Under the pieces are notes generated by a model. That model saw nothing but the letters and a program-made list of their open reading frames with translations. It ran no database searches and was not told the origin of the DNA. Below, in pieces: positions 55,508-64,000 of a stretch of 64,000 bases of DNA. This stretch comes from Mactra quadrangularis (Eukaryota > Mollusca > Bivalvia > Venerida > Mactridae). The stretch spans positions 1,178,001 through 1,242,000 of the forward strand of contig CM046304.1 in assembly GCA_025267735.1 (NCBI GenBank), written 5' to 3'. Within the stretch, counting starts at the first letter, position 1. Every line of letters begins with the position of its first letter. The translations under genes were made by a program, and so were the position numbers.

Positions 55508-56443
55508 ACGTCAATATATTGGCCTAGTTAATGCCAGTAACTTATCCATAAGCTAAAGAAAATTAGAAATTGTAATATTTGAATTTTGAAGTAAGTGCTA
55601 AGACTCTGCCCCCCCTTCCTAAGTAAAAAGAGCCATATAGCAAGACTTATTATTCAATAAATATTCAGAAATTTACTTATTTTCCATTCTTAACACAAAA
55701 TCAAACTTGGCAATTTATGCTTAAAAAAAATTAGACACATTAAAAAAAAAGACAAAAATGCTATACTGTAACATGCAAAAACAAAATATAAAATAAAAAC
55801 AAACATTCTGATTACCTAAAAAAAACAAAGAAACTAAATCTGGTACAACAGCATTCATTTCAAAGATAAAAAAATCAGAAAATTAAAAGTTATTGTATCT
55901 ATATGACAAAGTTTACAAATCTAAGCACACACGGTAGAAGGGTCTGTCAAATTTAACCTGAAAAAGCTGACTTCTTAATTATGTCATGCTACAATAAGAC
56001 AAGAAGTTTGACTTCCTTTCGGACACAATACATATTAACGCAATGAATGACATAAAATCACCATGGCAATGAAATATAGGGCATGCTCGATTGGGCTGTA
56101 AGAACTGTGCCAGAATCAAATTCCGACTCTTCCACAGAATCTGCCAAACGAGTGAAATTGGATGTCAGAACTGAATCAAAAGACAATATTTGTAGCAAAT
56201 TTACTCGCTACTTACTTTATTTATAGCAAATAGTTAGATTGTCATCGTAAACAATGGGGCAAAAGTATAATTTTAACAATATTTCAAACACCAAACTAAA
56301 AAAGTACATGTTTCAAAATCATGAAATTAAAATGATAATAAAGGTTGCCTTTCAGGTTAAATTTGACAGACAATATGTAAGGAATATTATTGCAGAATAT
56401 AAGAGGTGGGTGGGGTAATCAAATATTATAAATTATACAATAC

Positions 56444-56577
56444 CTTTGTTGTGTTAATATTTTCTTGATTTTATCGGCTTTTTCTCTTCGTAATATTTTC
56501 TCTTCTTCAGTTACGCTTTCGTCATCAGAATCAGGAATATAACGTTCTGGAATGTTTACTTTCTCCGGGAAAAATAA
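56444..56577 (-). CDS. PLEKHA-like gene, exon with the IPERY block
   Basis: The acceptor is CACTGTATTTCAG|TTATTT, donor AAAG|GTATTG. It encodes LFFPEKVNIPERYIPDSDDE and VTEEEKILRREKADKIKKIL TQQ, and its final ag joins the next exon to Ser. The order P-E-R-Y, acidic stretch, EEE, RREKADKIKKIL resembles the 'PERYv..dpd.PLtPEE...r..k.erIK.liaks' block near the C terminus of PLEKHA5/6/7. This is the main reason for the family suggestion. Confidence 0.82.
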
Positions 56578-56585
56578 CTGAAATA

Positions 56586-56650
56586 CAGTGGAGTTCTGCA
56601 ATATTAGACCACTTTGGTTTTAGCAAAATGATGTGATATTTGGGATTTTT
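56586..56650. mobile_element. MITE-12-like end fused to a splice acceptor
   Basis: TACAGTGGAGTTCTGCAATA, TTAGACCACTTTGGTTTTAG matches the left end of MITE-12. It stops eight bases before the exon at 56577. The other end was not found. Confidence 0.6.
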
Positions 56651-56939
56651 AACGTCCAATTTCAATAGTTGATAATGAACTGAGCAGAAATTGGGTTTAA
56701 ATGTTGGAGTTTAATCAAATTTTGTTAAAAGCTGAATAATTCATACTATGTCGCTTTTAGCAGATCATGACTGGCACATGTAGGAGCAACTACTCACATA
56801 TATTACATTAGGGGAACTTAACCAGAATTGAATTGAAAGAGGAAAGAGTGCTTAAAGGTAGATACCAGATAATAGGGAAAACTGCATGATTTCAAAAAGT
56901 AAAAAAATATCAATTTACATACATAAATTCACAACTTAC

Positions 56940-57017
56940 AATTTCTCTATCTATAGTATGATCATCATATTGTTCCATTTTAGTAGTAGAACTTTTAACA
57001 ATGTCAGGAACATCCAT
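56940..57017 (-). CDS. PLEKHA-like gene, 78-bp exon
   Basis: ATATTACAG|ATGGAT to ATT|GTAAGT, phase 0 at both ends. It encodes MDVPDIVKSSTTKMEQYDDH and TIDREI. It was found by splice signals and phase. The residues are acidic and hydrophilic, a linker between the Pro-rich and IPERY exons. Confidence 0.78.
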
Positions 57018-57734
57018 CTGTAATATGTATAATAATTATATTAACAATCAAAATAATCCTCTTCATTATGTAGAGATTAAGGAGGACAAAGGAGGGCCTG
57101 ATGGGATTTACTGGCTTGAATAAATAATGATCTAAGAGTTTCAGCTTTCTCTCTACAGACAAAAAATTGAATGGTATAGTGCATAAATGGTATAGTGCAT
57201 TAAGTTTGACCCCGATCAGACCTTTTACATTTGCATCTAACTCTTCTACACTTCAGCAACAATTGTAAAATTATAGAAGTATGTTTATGTGGTGAATTTC
57301 AACAGATAATCCTCACCACCACGGTGTAATCAAACATTAATACAACATTCATATTCAATGTAATGAATATTCTTGCATATAGGTCAGGTTGGGGTCAAAC
57401 TTTACGCACAATACATTAAATGACAGATATCTCAGTCTTTTCTCTTAAAAATTCCAATTGAGCCTGTGAGTTTTGATTGCTCCGAATCCTCCTCACAAAA
57501 ATATAAACACTACGAAAACTTGGTCATGTGCAATAATAATTTGTGCAGGGGATTCAAAATAAACAATTTCAACTCACAGGCTTAAATGTGGGCATTGTCA
57601 GACAAAGTAAAGAAATAAAGTGATATTCTGTAAAAAATTTGAATCTAATAAATTTTTAGCCAGTTCAATTTAGCAATTGGAAAAAAAAATATGAGATTAT
57701 TTTTTGAGTCTGAGGATCACATGACTATATACAT

Positions 57735-57892
57735 CATAGGCGGATCTAGCGGCCAATTTTTCTCGCTGCTAAACATAGATTTAATGGTTATGTAATTTTA
57801 TTATAAATATGTTGGATTATTCTGCAAAACCTGTGTAATGTGGTTAGAAAAGTTTGACCCCCCCCCCTAGAAAAAGTTCAGACCCCCCTGTA
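57735..57892. mobile_element. MITE-11, partial copy
   Basis: ATAGGCGGATCTAGCGGCCA, then GGATTATTCTGCAAAACC and a C-run before TAGAAAAAGTTCAGACCCCC. The right terminus is missing. Confidence 0.75.
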
Positions 57893-58078
57893 CATGGACC
57901 GTGACCACAGAGGCACAAAATTGGCCATTAGTAAAGCATAGTATTTGAGATATAATTTTATGATAATGTAACTTGTTCATATACACAGTAGATATTTTAC
58001 ATGCTTATATAATTTTTGTATGTAATATTACTTATATACTCACAACCCTGTTCATAATATCATTATTTCATACTGGTA

Positions 58079-58270
58079 TTGTTGACTTTAAGTCAACCGT
58101 CACCGACACATTCATCCCACTGATTTAAATACTTAATATTTGTTAGATAATTCATGTACATAGATACAGATAAAATTTTTATCAATAGTAAATATAGAAG
58201 TACTGAAGTGAGTATTTAAATCAGTGGGGTTAATGTATGCGCCACTGACAGTTGACTAAAAATTAACAAT
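58079..58270. mobile_element. MITE-5, full copy (192 bp)
   Basis: The left arm CCCACTGATTTAAATACTTA and the right arm GAGTATTTAAATCAGTGGGG, CCACTGACAGTTGACTAAAA enclose a core with ATGTACATAGATAC. Confidence 0.9.
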
Positions 58271-59037
58271 ATTATAGTACCTTATTGCGCATAATTTTAC
58301 ATATCTTTAATAGCTTTACAAGAGATGCAGTATTGCATGCATGTTTTAAAATAAGGACAAAAAGTCTTCAAAATGTTCATGCATGTTTTAAGGAAAAATC
58401 AAGGACACCATTGCTTGAAACTTCACCTATTTAAATTCATCATCACAAACTATTAACATGGGTAATAATTTTCTGACAAATATTAGTATAAGCAATTTGG
58501 GACCAAGAACTGCAACAACTCCAAGGCCTGGTTTCATGTAACTGCTCAAAATGAGATCACCTGCAGTCACAAAGTTTTTTAAAGTTAAATATTTAGAATT
58601 AGGTTTTTATATTAATACATAAGACATGGCATACAGTCAAAATATTGCAACACTGGCACTAACTCTATTTTACTGATTTTTCCTTGAGACTTGAAAAAAA
58701 ACCACCAATCTGTTTATATCTTTAACTTGTCAGAAATGTCAGAAAGGCCCTATATATATGGTTCCTTAAAGAATATATATGGTAAAGAAAAAACTTTAAC
58801 GCAATTGTTAACAACACCGGAAGCCTGCCCGCCGCCCATTTTTTGTTGTTGTTAAAAAAATCCAACTAATAGTTCTACATAAGAAATGCAACAATTTTAA
58901 CTACATCTGTGGATGATATAAGACGCTTAAGTTGTACAAAAGAAGTTAAGAACACTACCAAGAAGACTAATGAAGAATAATGGATAGCTTTATGATATGG
59001 TTGACGAAAAAATTCAAGATAATAACAACAAACTTAC

Positions 59038-59726
59038 GGAAGATATTAAATCGCCAGCTTGTGATCGTAGTTTAGGTGATTGTAACGATGATTGCTCTAG
59101 TTTTACTGGTTCTGAACTAGATATAGTTAAATATCTTCCTTTTTGAGCATTCCTTGCGTTTCGTCCTTTTTTCAATATGGCGGGAACCGGTGGCTCATAA
59201 TTTCTGTTGGATGCTGTCTTTTGGAACATTTCTTTGAGGCTTTCCAGTTGTGCTGAGTCTGCAGTCAAGTACCTGCTGGTTCCTCTCACTGGTGGAGGTG
59301 GTGGTGTCTTTTTTGTAACCTGGCTTGTGATTGGCTCATTTGGTTGGTTGCTGCTATTTGTTTGGTTGCCTTCAAAATTGTTCATGTTATCACTTAAAAA
59401 AGGCTGTGATTGGCTATCTTGAGTATTATGATTATGTAAGAGTGCATCAGATTGGTCAATATTCTGGCTAGTATAATTAGAAGATGAGGGTATATTGTTT
59501 ATGCTGCTATAAGGTGTGGGTTTACTATTTAAAGAGAAAGGTTTTGGAGTGACAAGGTGTAAATTGGATCTCCGTCTATTCCCAGTTTCGTCATCTTTTA
59601 ATAATGCTGCCCAGGGTAATTTTTGTTCACTGGATTGGTCCATTTTCTGTTGGGGGAGGTTTTCGTATACATGGGCGGTCTCATTGTAATCTGATGGTAT
59701 GACCCCTACTCGTAAAGGAGGCGAGT
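59038..59726 (-). CDS. PLEKHA-like gene, large Pro/Ser/Asn-rich exon
   Basis: The acceptor is CCTATTGTAG|ACTCGC (codon g|ac = Asp), donor TCC|GTAAGT. It encodes 229 whole codons: SPPLRVGVIPSDYNETAHVY, then a Ser/Asn/Gln-rich disordered stretch. KKTPPPPPVRG (likely SH3/EVH1/WW ligand) follows, then TADSAQLESLKEMFQKTASN and PPVPAILKKGRNARNAQKGR. The content suggests a scaffold or adaptor region rather than an enzyme. An open plus-strand frame over it is a shadow. Confidence 0.85.
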
Positions 59727-60363
59727 CTACAATAGGAAGAAATGATACAAAGGGTAAGAACAGAACATAAAGCATGCAATGTTATATAGCATAAACACGA
59801 GGCACAGTGGTAATATATTTAGTGCGGAAAACTTTCAGGGAATTTCTTTGTTGAGCAACTTATTATCAATAAATTTCAATTTGACTTAACACTGAACCAC
59901 CTGAATTTTAATAATGGACTAGTCTAGGTTTAAACTTGGATCAATCCATAGTGAATACAAGGGAGATCTACTTCAAAATGCAAAGTTGGGCAGTCACCAG
60001 AATGGTTTGGCTTTGTACTGGTGACAAAAGACTGCCATTTCACTATCAGCATGGTTCTAGGTATTGTCATTACCAAACATCTTTTAAAGTAAATTGAACT
60101 CCTTATCATTCTCAAAACATCAAGAGAACAGTGATTATAAATTAATCAGTAACCTGTATCAAAAAAATTACACACTTTTAATTCATAAATTTTTACAAAT
60201 ATATTTTTGAAAATTATTTTATGCCATTTAAATCATATATACAAAATGTACAAAGCGGTATATTAGGAAAAAGCAAGGGTATAAATTGAGACAGCCAGGC
60301 AGTTTATATTACTATGAGGGATGCAAACTTAGAACTTAAGTGGAACTTAAATATTTTAACATA
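59727..60363. other. Intron, nothing recognised
   Basis: A/T-rich sequence. The minus frame at 59930-60115 lacks splice support. Confidence 0.35.
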
Positions 60364-60680
60364 GGTGGGTCACAGACCACTAAATGTTCATTTACTGAAA
60401 TGCATTACATAGATCACAGACCACTAAATGTTCATTTACTGTAGATGCATTACATATGTCACAGACCACTAAATGTTCATTTTCTGAAAATGCATTACAT
60501 AGGTCACAGACCACTAAATGTACATTTATTGAAAATGCATTACATAGGTGACAGACCACTAAATGTTTATTTACAGAAATTATATTACATAGGTTGACAG
60601 ACCACTAAATGTTCATTTATTGAAAATGCATTACATAGGTTACAGACCACTAAAAGTTCCTTCACAGAAAATACATTACA
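60364..60680 (+). repeat. About 46-bp tandem array, seven copies
   Basis: The unit reads GTCACAGACCACTAAATGTT, CATTTACTGAAAATGCATTACATAG in order. Later copies drift (AAAAGTTCCTTCACAG). Confidence 0.9.
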
Positions 60681-61230
60681 CTGTGCCTACAAAGGTAAAA
60701 GTACAAACACATGCAGAAAAATACTGATTGAAATAAATAATTAATACAAATAGCAAAACAAATAATATAATATGTATACATCAACATGCTTGGTTATCAT
60801 AGATATGAAATCATTCAACTTTCGGTATAATTTAGTCAATGTAATTGAGGCAGACCTGCCAACTCTCCCAAATTTTCCGGGAGTATCCTGGACTTATGTA
60901 AACTTTTTCAACTCCCACAATCATAACAGAATCTCCCGAATTATTTCATATGATTTCATATCTGATACAAAATATATCATAAGCAAATAACATAATGTTT
61001 TAAACTTCCAAATATCATATCTTGTTATTCCTTCAATATAGATATTGAACACTTTAAAGAATGCACAACAGAGCATTTCAAAATGTGACTGCCTCTATCT
61101 AAATACATAAGAATCCATATATCTTTGTTTAAAAAATTAATAAAGTTTTTATATTTTTTGTGATTGAGGTAAAAAATACTTAGAACTGTACTTTACTTAA
61201 ATACAAAAACTTACTTAATTATTACTATTA

Positions 61231-61447
61231 TTATTTTGTTTTTAACGTCGCATTCAACACATATATAGGTCATACACATGACGGCCAACTCTTCCTACAA
61301 TAGGTTTCCTAGACACTTATCTATCACCAGTACTAACTTACCCTACCATGAGGCCGACAGCTCATGTATAGGGTATGACCTGCCGCGACCGGTTTCAAAC
61401 CCACTATCTCTGGATTAGAAGTCAGACACTACGCCACGGCCGCGGCT
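61231..61447 (-). mobile_element. SINE-C
   Basis: TTTTAACGTCGCATTCAACA (tail), TTACCCTACCATGAGGCC, then the reversed head GACCGGTTTCAAACCC (B-box-like) and CACTACGCCACGGCCGCGG. It shares the general plan but not the sequence of SINE-A. Confidence 0.75.
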
Positions 61448-61458
61448 CTTACTTAATT

Positions 61459-61658
61459 ACTGTCAAATCTATTTAACTGTTAGTGGCACATAATTATTGA
61501 CCCTGCTAATTTAAATACTCAATACAGTACATTTATACCAATAGTTGATAAAAATAATTACCTGTATCTATGTACAGGAAGTATCGTTCACATATCAAGT
61601 ATTCAAATCAGCAGGGTTTATGTATGCATCACTGACAGTTGAATAAAATTTAACAATA
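61459..61658. mobile_element. MITE-5, full copy
   Basis: TGACCCTGCTAATTTAAATA and AGTATTCAAATCAGCAGGGT arms. It ends CTGACAGTTGAATAAAATTT, and it directly adjoins SINE-C. Confidence 0.88.
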
Positions 61659-61672
61659 TCTACTATATATCG

Positions 61673-61748
61673 CAGGTTTAGTGAAAAACAGTTGTAACTC
61701 GATATAAGAAAAGAGTGAGTTACAACAGTTTTGCGCTAAACCCACAAT
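61673..61748. repeat. 75-bp hairpin element, copy 2
   Basis: The reverse complement of 5252-5326, with AACAGTTGTAACTCGATATA and AGAAAAGAGTGAGTTACAAC. Confidence 0.88.
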
Positions 61749-61937
61749 ATGAAGCACATCAAATCCACTCATTATTACCATATACATATAAATAAAAGCA
61801 AGACAGAATCAAACACAAAAAGGTCTATTCAGAGACCCCAAATCTGAATTCTAAGGAGCTTCTAATGTAATATTTTGATTTTTTTCCTAAAATATACATA
61901 TTTTTAAAACAAAGTTTTTGTCTTTTTCCCCCAAAAT

Positions 61938-62028
61938 AATATATCAATGATGTCTAGTCAAAACCTTGTAACTTCCATTCAGAAAGGCAAAGTTACGAGG
62001 TTTTGACTAGACAACATTGATATATTGT
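61938..62028. repeat. Hairpin with about 36-bp arms
   Basis: Left TGTCTAGTCAAAACCTTGTA and right TACGAGGTTTTGACTAGACA continue outward as ATATCAATG / CATTGATAT. The loop is about 14 bp. Confidence 0.88.
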
Positions 62029-62722
62029 TTTTATTTTAGACATATTAAAAACAACTGATGTTAAGCAATATTAACTGTAACTCAGTTGATGTAGAAAAAA
62101 TGTTCCTTAACAAAAAACACAACCAACTATCAGTACTTATTAATCATTTTCAAGCATTATTTGAATGATATCCTATGAAACAATTGATAAAACACTTGTC
62201 TATCTATGTTTCTGTCGTTATATTAAAAAAAATATAATTAGAATAAGCATCTCTGAGTAGACCAAAATATGTTTAAATTTCTAAAAAACTTCAAAATGAC
62301 CAATCTGAGAACATCACAAATTTAAATTTTTGAGCATGTTTTACATAAACTTTGAAAGCAAAATAGTTAGTTAATCTTAGAAACATACATTCAGGAACTT
62401 TTAAATTAAACTTTAATCAAATATTCCTGAAGCATTTTTCACATCAAATACATTTTTTCAGACCAACTAAATTTCTTGAGCCAAAAACATTTTTTTTCAA
62501 TTGAAATACGTTTTATCAGGTTATTTACATTTTTTTCACACACAAATACATTTTTCAGGCATTTTTCAATTTTGCCCAATAAAATTATTTTTCAGGTCAA
62601 GTACTAATTTTCAAATATACCGTAAAAAGAAACAGAAACTTTTATTCAACTAGCAAAAAAACAAAAAATCATTTTCCTTCTCTAAATTTTCATTCTAAAA
62701 ATAAAATGTTTGACAAAACTAC

Positions 62723-62815
62723 CTTCGTCTTTTTTTCTGCTTTCTTTTCGTGTTTCAGAGTGCCTTTTAACATCTCTAACTGTCTGCTGCTTTGGTAAGC
62801 TCTTGGGAATTAAAC
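62723..62815 (-). CDS. PLEKHA-like gene, most upstream exon in the window
   Basis: GTACATGCAG|GTTTAATTCC to GAAG|GTAGTT. The first two bases complete a codon from an exon beyond the window and the last base (g) joins the next exon to Asp, so both phases fit. It encodes LIPKSLPKQQTVRDVKRHSE and TRKESRKKDE, basic and hydrophilic. The short length and GTAGTT donor make it less certain than the exons below it. The N-terminal part (in PLEKHA proteins, the WW and PH domains) would lie beyond 64000. Confidence 0.68.
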
Positions 62816-63004
62816 CTGCATGTACAAGTTTGTATTACCTCATTGTATTAAATTACTTTAATGTTTACTTCCATCAAGATTGTCCACAATCAAATGCTTC
62901 TTCGCTATCAATGGGTTTCAACCAATGAATTTCGTTTTCTATGTTTTTGCAAGTACATTGTTTACTTATATAGAAAATTCCATACAAGTATTTGAATTGA
63001 CCCC

Positions 63005-63221
63005 TTTTAACCCCCTATTTGACGTCCCATATTGCCCAGACCTGACTCTTTGAACCCCCTATTTGACGTCCGATATTGCCCAAACCTGACCCTTTAAAAC
63101 CCCTATTTGACCTCCCATGTTGCCCAGACCTGACCCTTTGAACCCCTATTTGACCTCCCATATTGCCAAGACCTGACCCTTTGAACCCCTATTTGACCTC
63201 CCATATTGCCCAGACCTGACC
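63005..63221 (+). repeat. 43-bp tandem array, five copies
   Basis: The unit runs CCCTATTTGACCTCCCATAT, TGCCCAGACCTGACCCTTTGAA. The first two copies have GACGTCC in place of GACCTCC. Confidence 0.92.
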
Positions 63222-63314
63222 CAAAGTAAATGTCATGAAGATTGGCTGCCAAGTGTTTCATCACCAAATGTTAGATTCTCACCAAAAACTACATCACCCA
63301 ATCATCACCCAACA

Positions 63315-63415
63315 AATATACCGTACAACCTCTATTAATCAACCCACCTCTAATAAACGCCCCATCCCCTTTCCAAAAATATTATGCCCCCAGGGGCGTT
63401 TAGTAGAGGATATAT
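63315..63415. repeat. Degenerate GGGGCGTTTA repeat
   Basis: TCTAATAAACGCCCCATCCC and CCCCAGGGGCGTTTAGTAGA face each other around a short A/T core. Decayed relatives are at 2096 and 2770. Confidence 0.6.
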
Positions 63416-63670
63416 GGCACTCTTAACATAAACCTGAAGTCTGGACAATACTGAACAAACCACTCTCATCTATATTACTGGATAACGCATTTAACATACT
63501 AGTGGCTTTTTTGTGGGGGTGTTTCTGTACTTCAACATTTCCGTTTTATAAAATGATGCAATCAATTATAGGCTGCAGCCATTTAAAATAAGGGTACCAC
63601 ACTTTTCTTGATAGTGCAATTTTTACCATATTTTAAGATGATAATGCATGTTACAGCCATTTTAATCCGT

Positions 63671-63960
63671 TATTTATTGATTGTTTGTTTGTTTAGTTTT
63701 ATGCCGTAACAACACATTGTATAGGTCATATAAGGACAGTCAGTCAACCTACTCACTGTTCCTGGAAAGGCTAAATCTCTGGATTTCGCTGTTAACCAAT
63801 TAGTAAGCACATACTTTAGTCAGTGACTGACAACTGCCTACATAATTAAGAATCATTAGTAGCAGGGATAACCCTTTGGGTGAGACTTGAAAAAGTAATC
63901 CCCTCAGGAAACTACATTTGAAATCCTGCGGTTAAGCAACTGTGCATGCCACAGACCTGC
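63671..63960 (-). mobile_element. SINE-B, copy 3
   Basis: (TTTG)n tail, TATAGGTCATATAAGGACAG, GGCTAAATCTCTGGATTTCG, TGACTGACAACTGCCTACAT. The head at 63880-63955 is decayed. Confidence 0.8.
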
Positions 63961-63967
63961 ATTATCA

Positions 63968-64000
63968 TGGGCGGATCTATCTGTGAGTCAGGGGGTACTG
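63968..64000 (+). mobile_element. MITE-11, left end cut by the window edge
   Basis: GGGCGGATCTATCTGTGAGTCAGGGGG fits the family's left terminus; only the last 33 bp are present. Confidence 0.5.

Noticed and set aside
60772..60990. Open frame with TLPNFPGVSWTYVNFFNSHN
   Set aside because: The core (CTCCCAAATTTTCCGGGAGT) is a short palindromic repeat-like word; no splice or start support.

Overview
The window reads as one piece of an animal nuclear genome. It is strongly A+T-rich, with small exons (58-690 bp) separated by kilobase introns with GT/AG ends. There are very many short non-autonomous transposons, tRNA-derived SINEs and minisatellites. The abundance of TACATGTA-type words, the CCGT-rich 'SVRPSV' dispersed repeat (two copies), the 'gtgaccttgacttttgacc' dispersed repeat and the type of SINE all recall lophotrochozoan genomes, most likely a bivalve or other mollusc. 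That assignment is from memory of such genomes, not from a search. I see no bacterial, viral or organellar genes.

Four protein-coding genes can be assembled from phase-compatible exons. (1) At 153-826 (+) are the last two exons of a multi-pass membrane protein that I do not recognise. (2) At 15941-25912 (+) is a probably complete small gene of about 256 aa. It has a C3HC4 RING-type zinc finger split by an intron, and it has two candidate last exons. (3) At 30514-38141 (+) is a complete four-exon gene for a 364-aa type II membrane protein resembling the DUF1647 / glycosyltransferase-like family, with a TATA box upstream. (4) At 62815-45663 (-) are the last six exons (495 aa) of a gene whose C-terminal blocks resemble the PLEKHA5/6/7 family. 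Its 5' part lies beyond the right edge. Genes 3 and 4 converge on 38.2-45.6 kb.

The rest is mostly repeats. I distinguish about thirteen families of MITE-like elements by their inverted ends, named MITE-1 to MITE-13 here for convenience only. I also see three tRNA-derived SINE families (A, B, C), a 978-bp non-autonomous hAT-like element with a clean 8-bp target duplication, and several minisatellites: 49 bp x3, 16 bp x9, 24 bp x10, 40 bp x31, 30 bp x5, 21 bp x~58, ~46 bp x7 and 43 bp x5. Insertions are nested up to three deep, which gives a relative chronology. No transposase or reverse transcriptase is visible, so all mobile families here depend on proteins encoded elsewhere.

The most interesting pattern is that several exons are touched by transposon ends within a few bases of their splice sites (16270, 17401, 48907, 56577). 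In another case the acceptor itself sits inside a tandem triplication (exon at 153). Other structures worth a second look are the palindrome-packed MITE-9, the CCCCGGGG-packed core of one MITE-2 copy, the TGTACACAAAT array downstream of the PLEKHA-like gene, and the higher-order structure of the 21-bp minisatellite.
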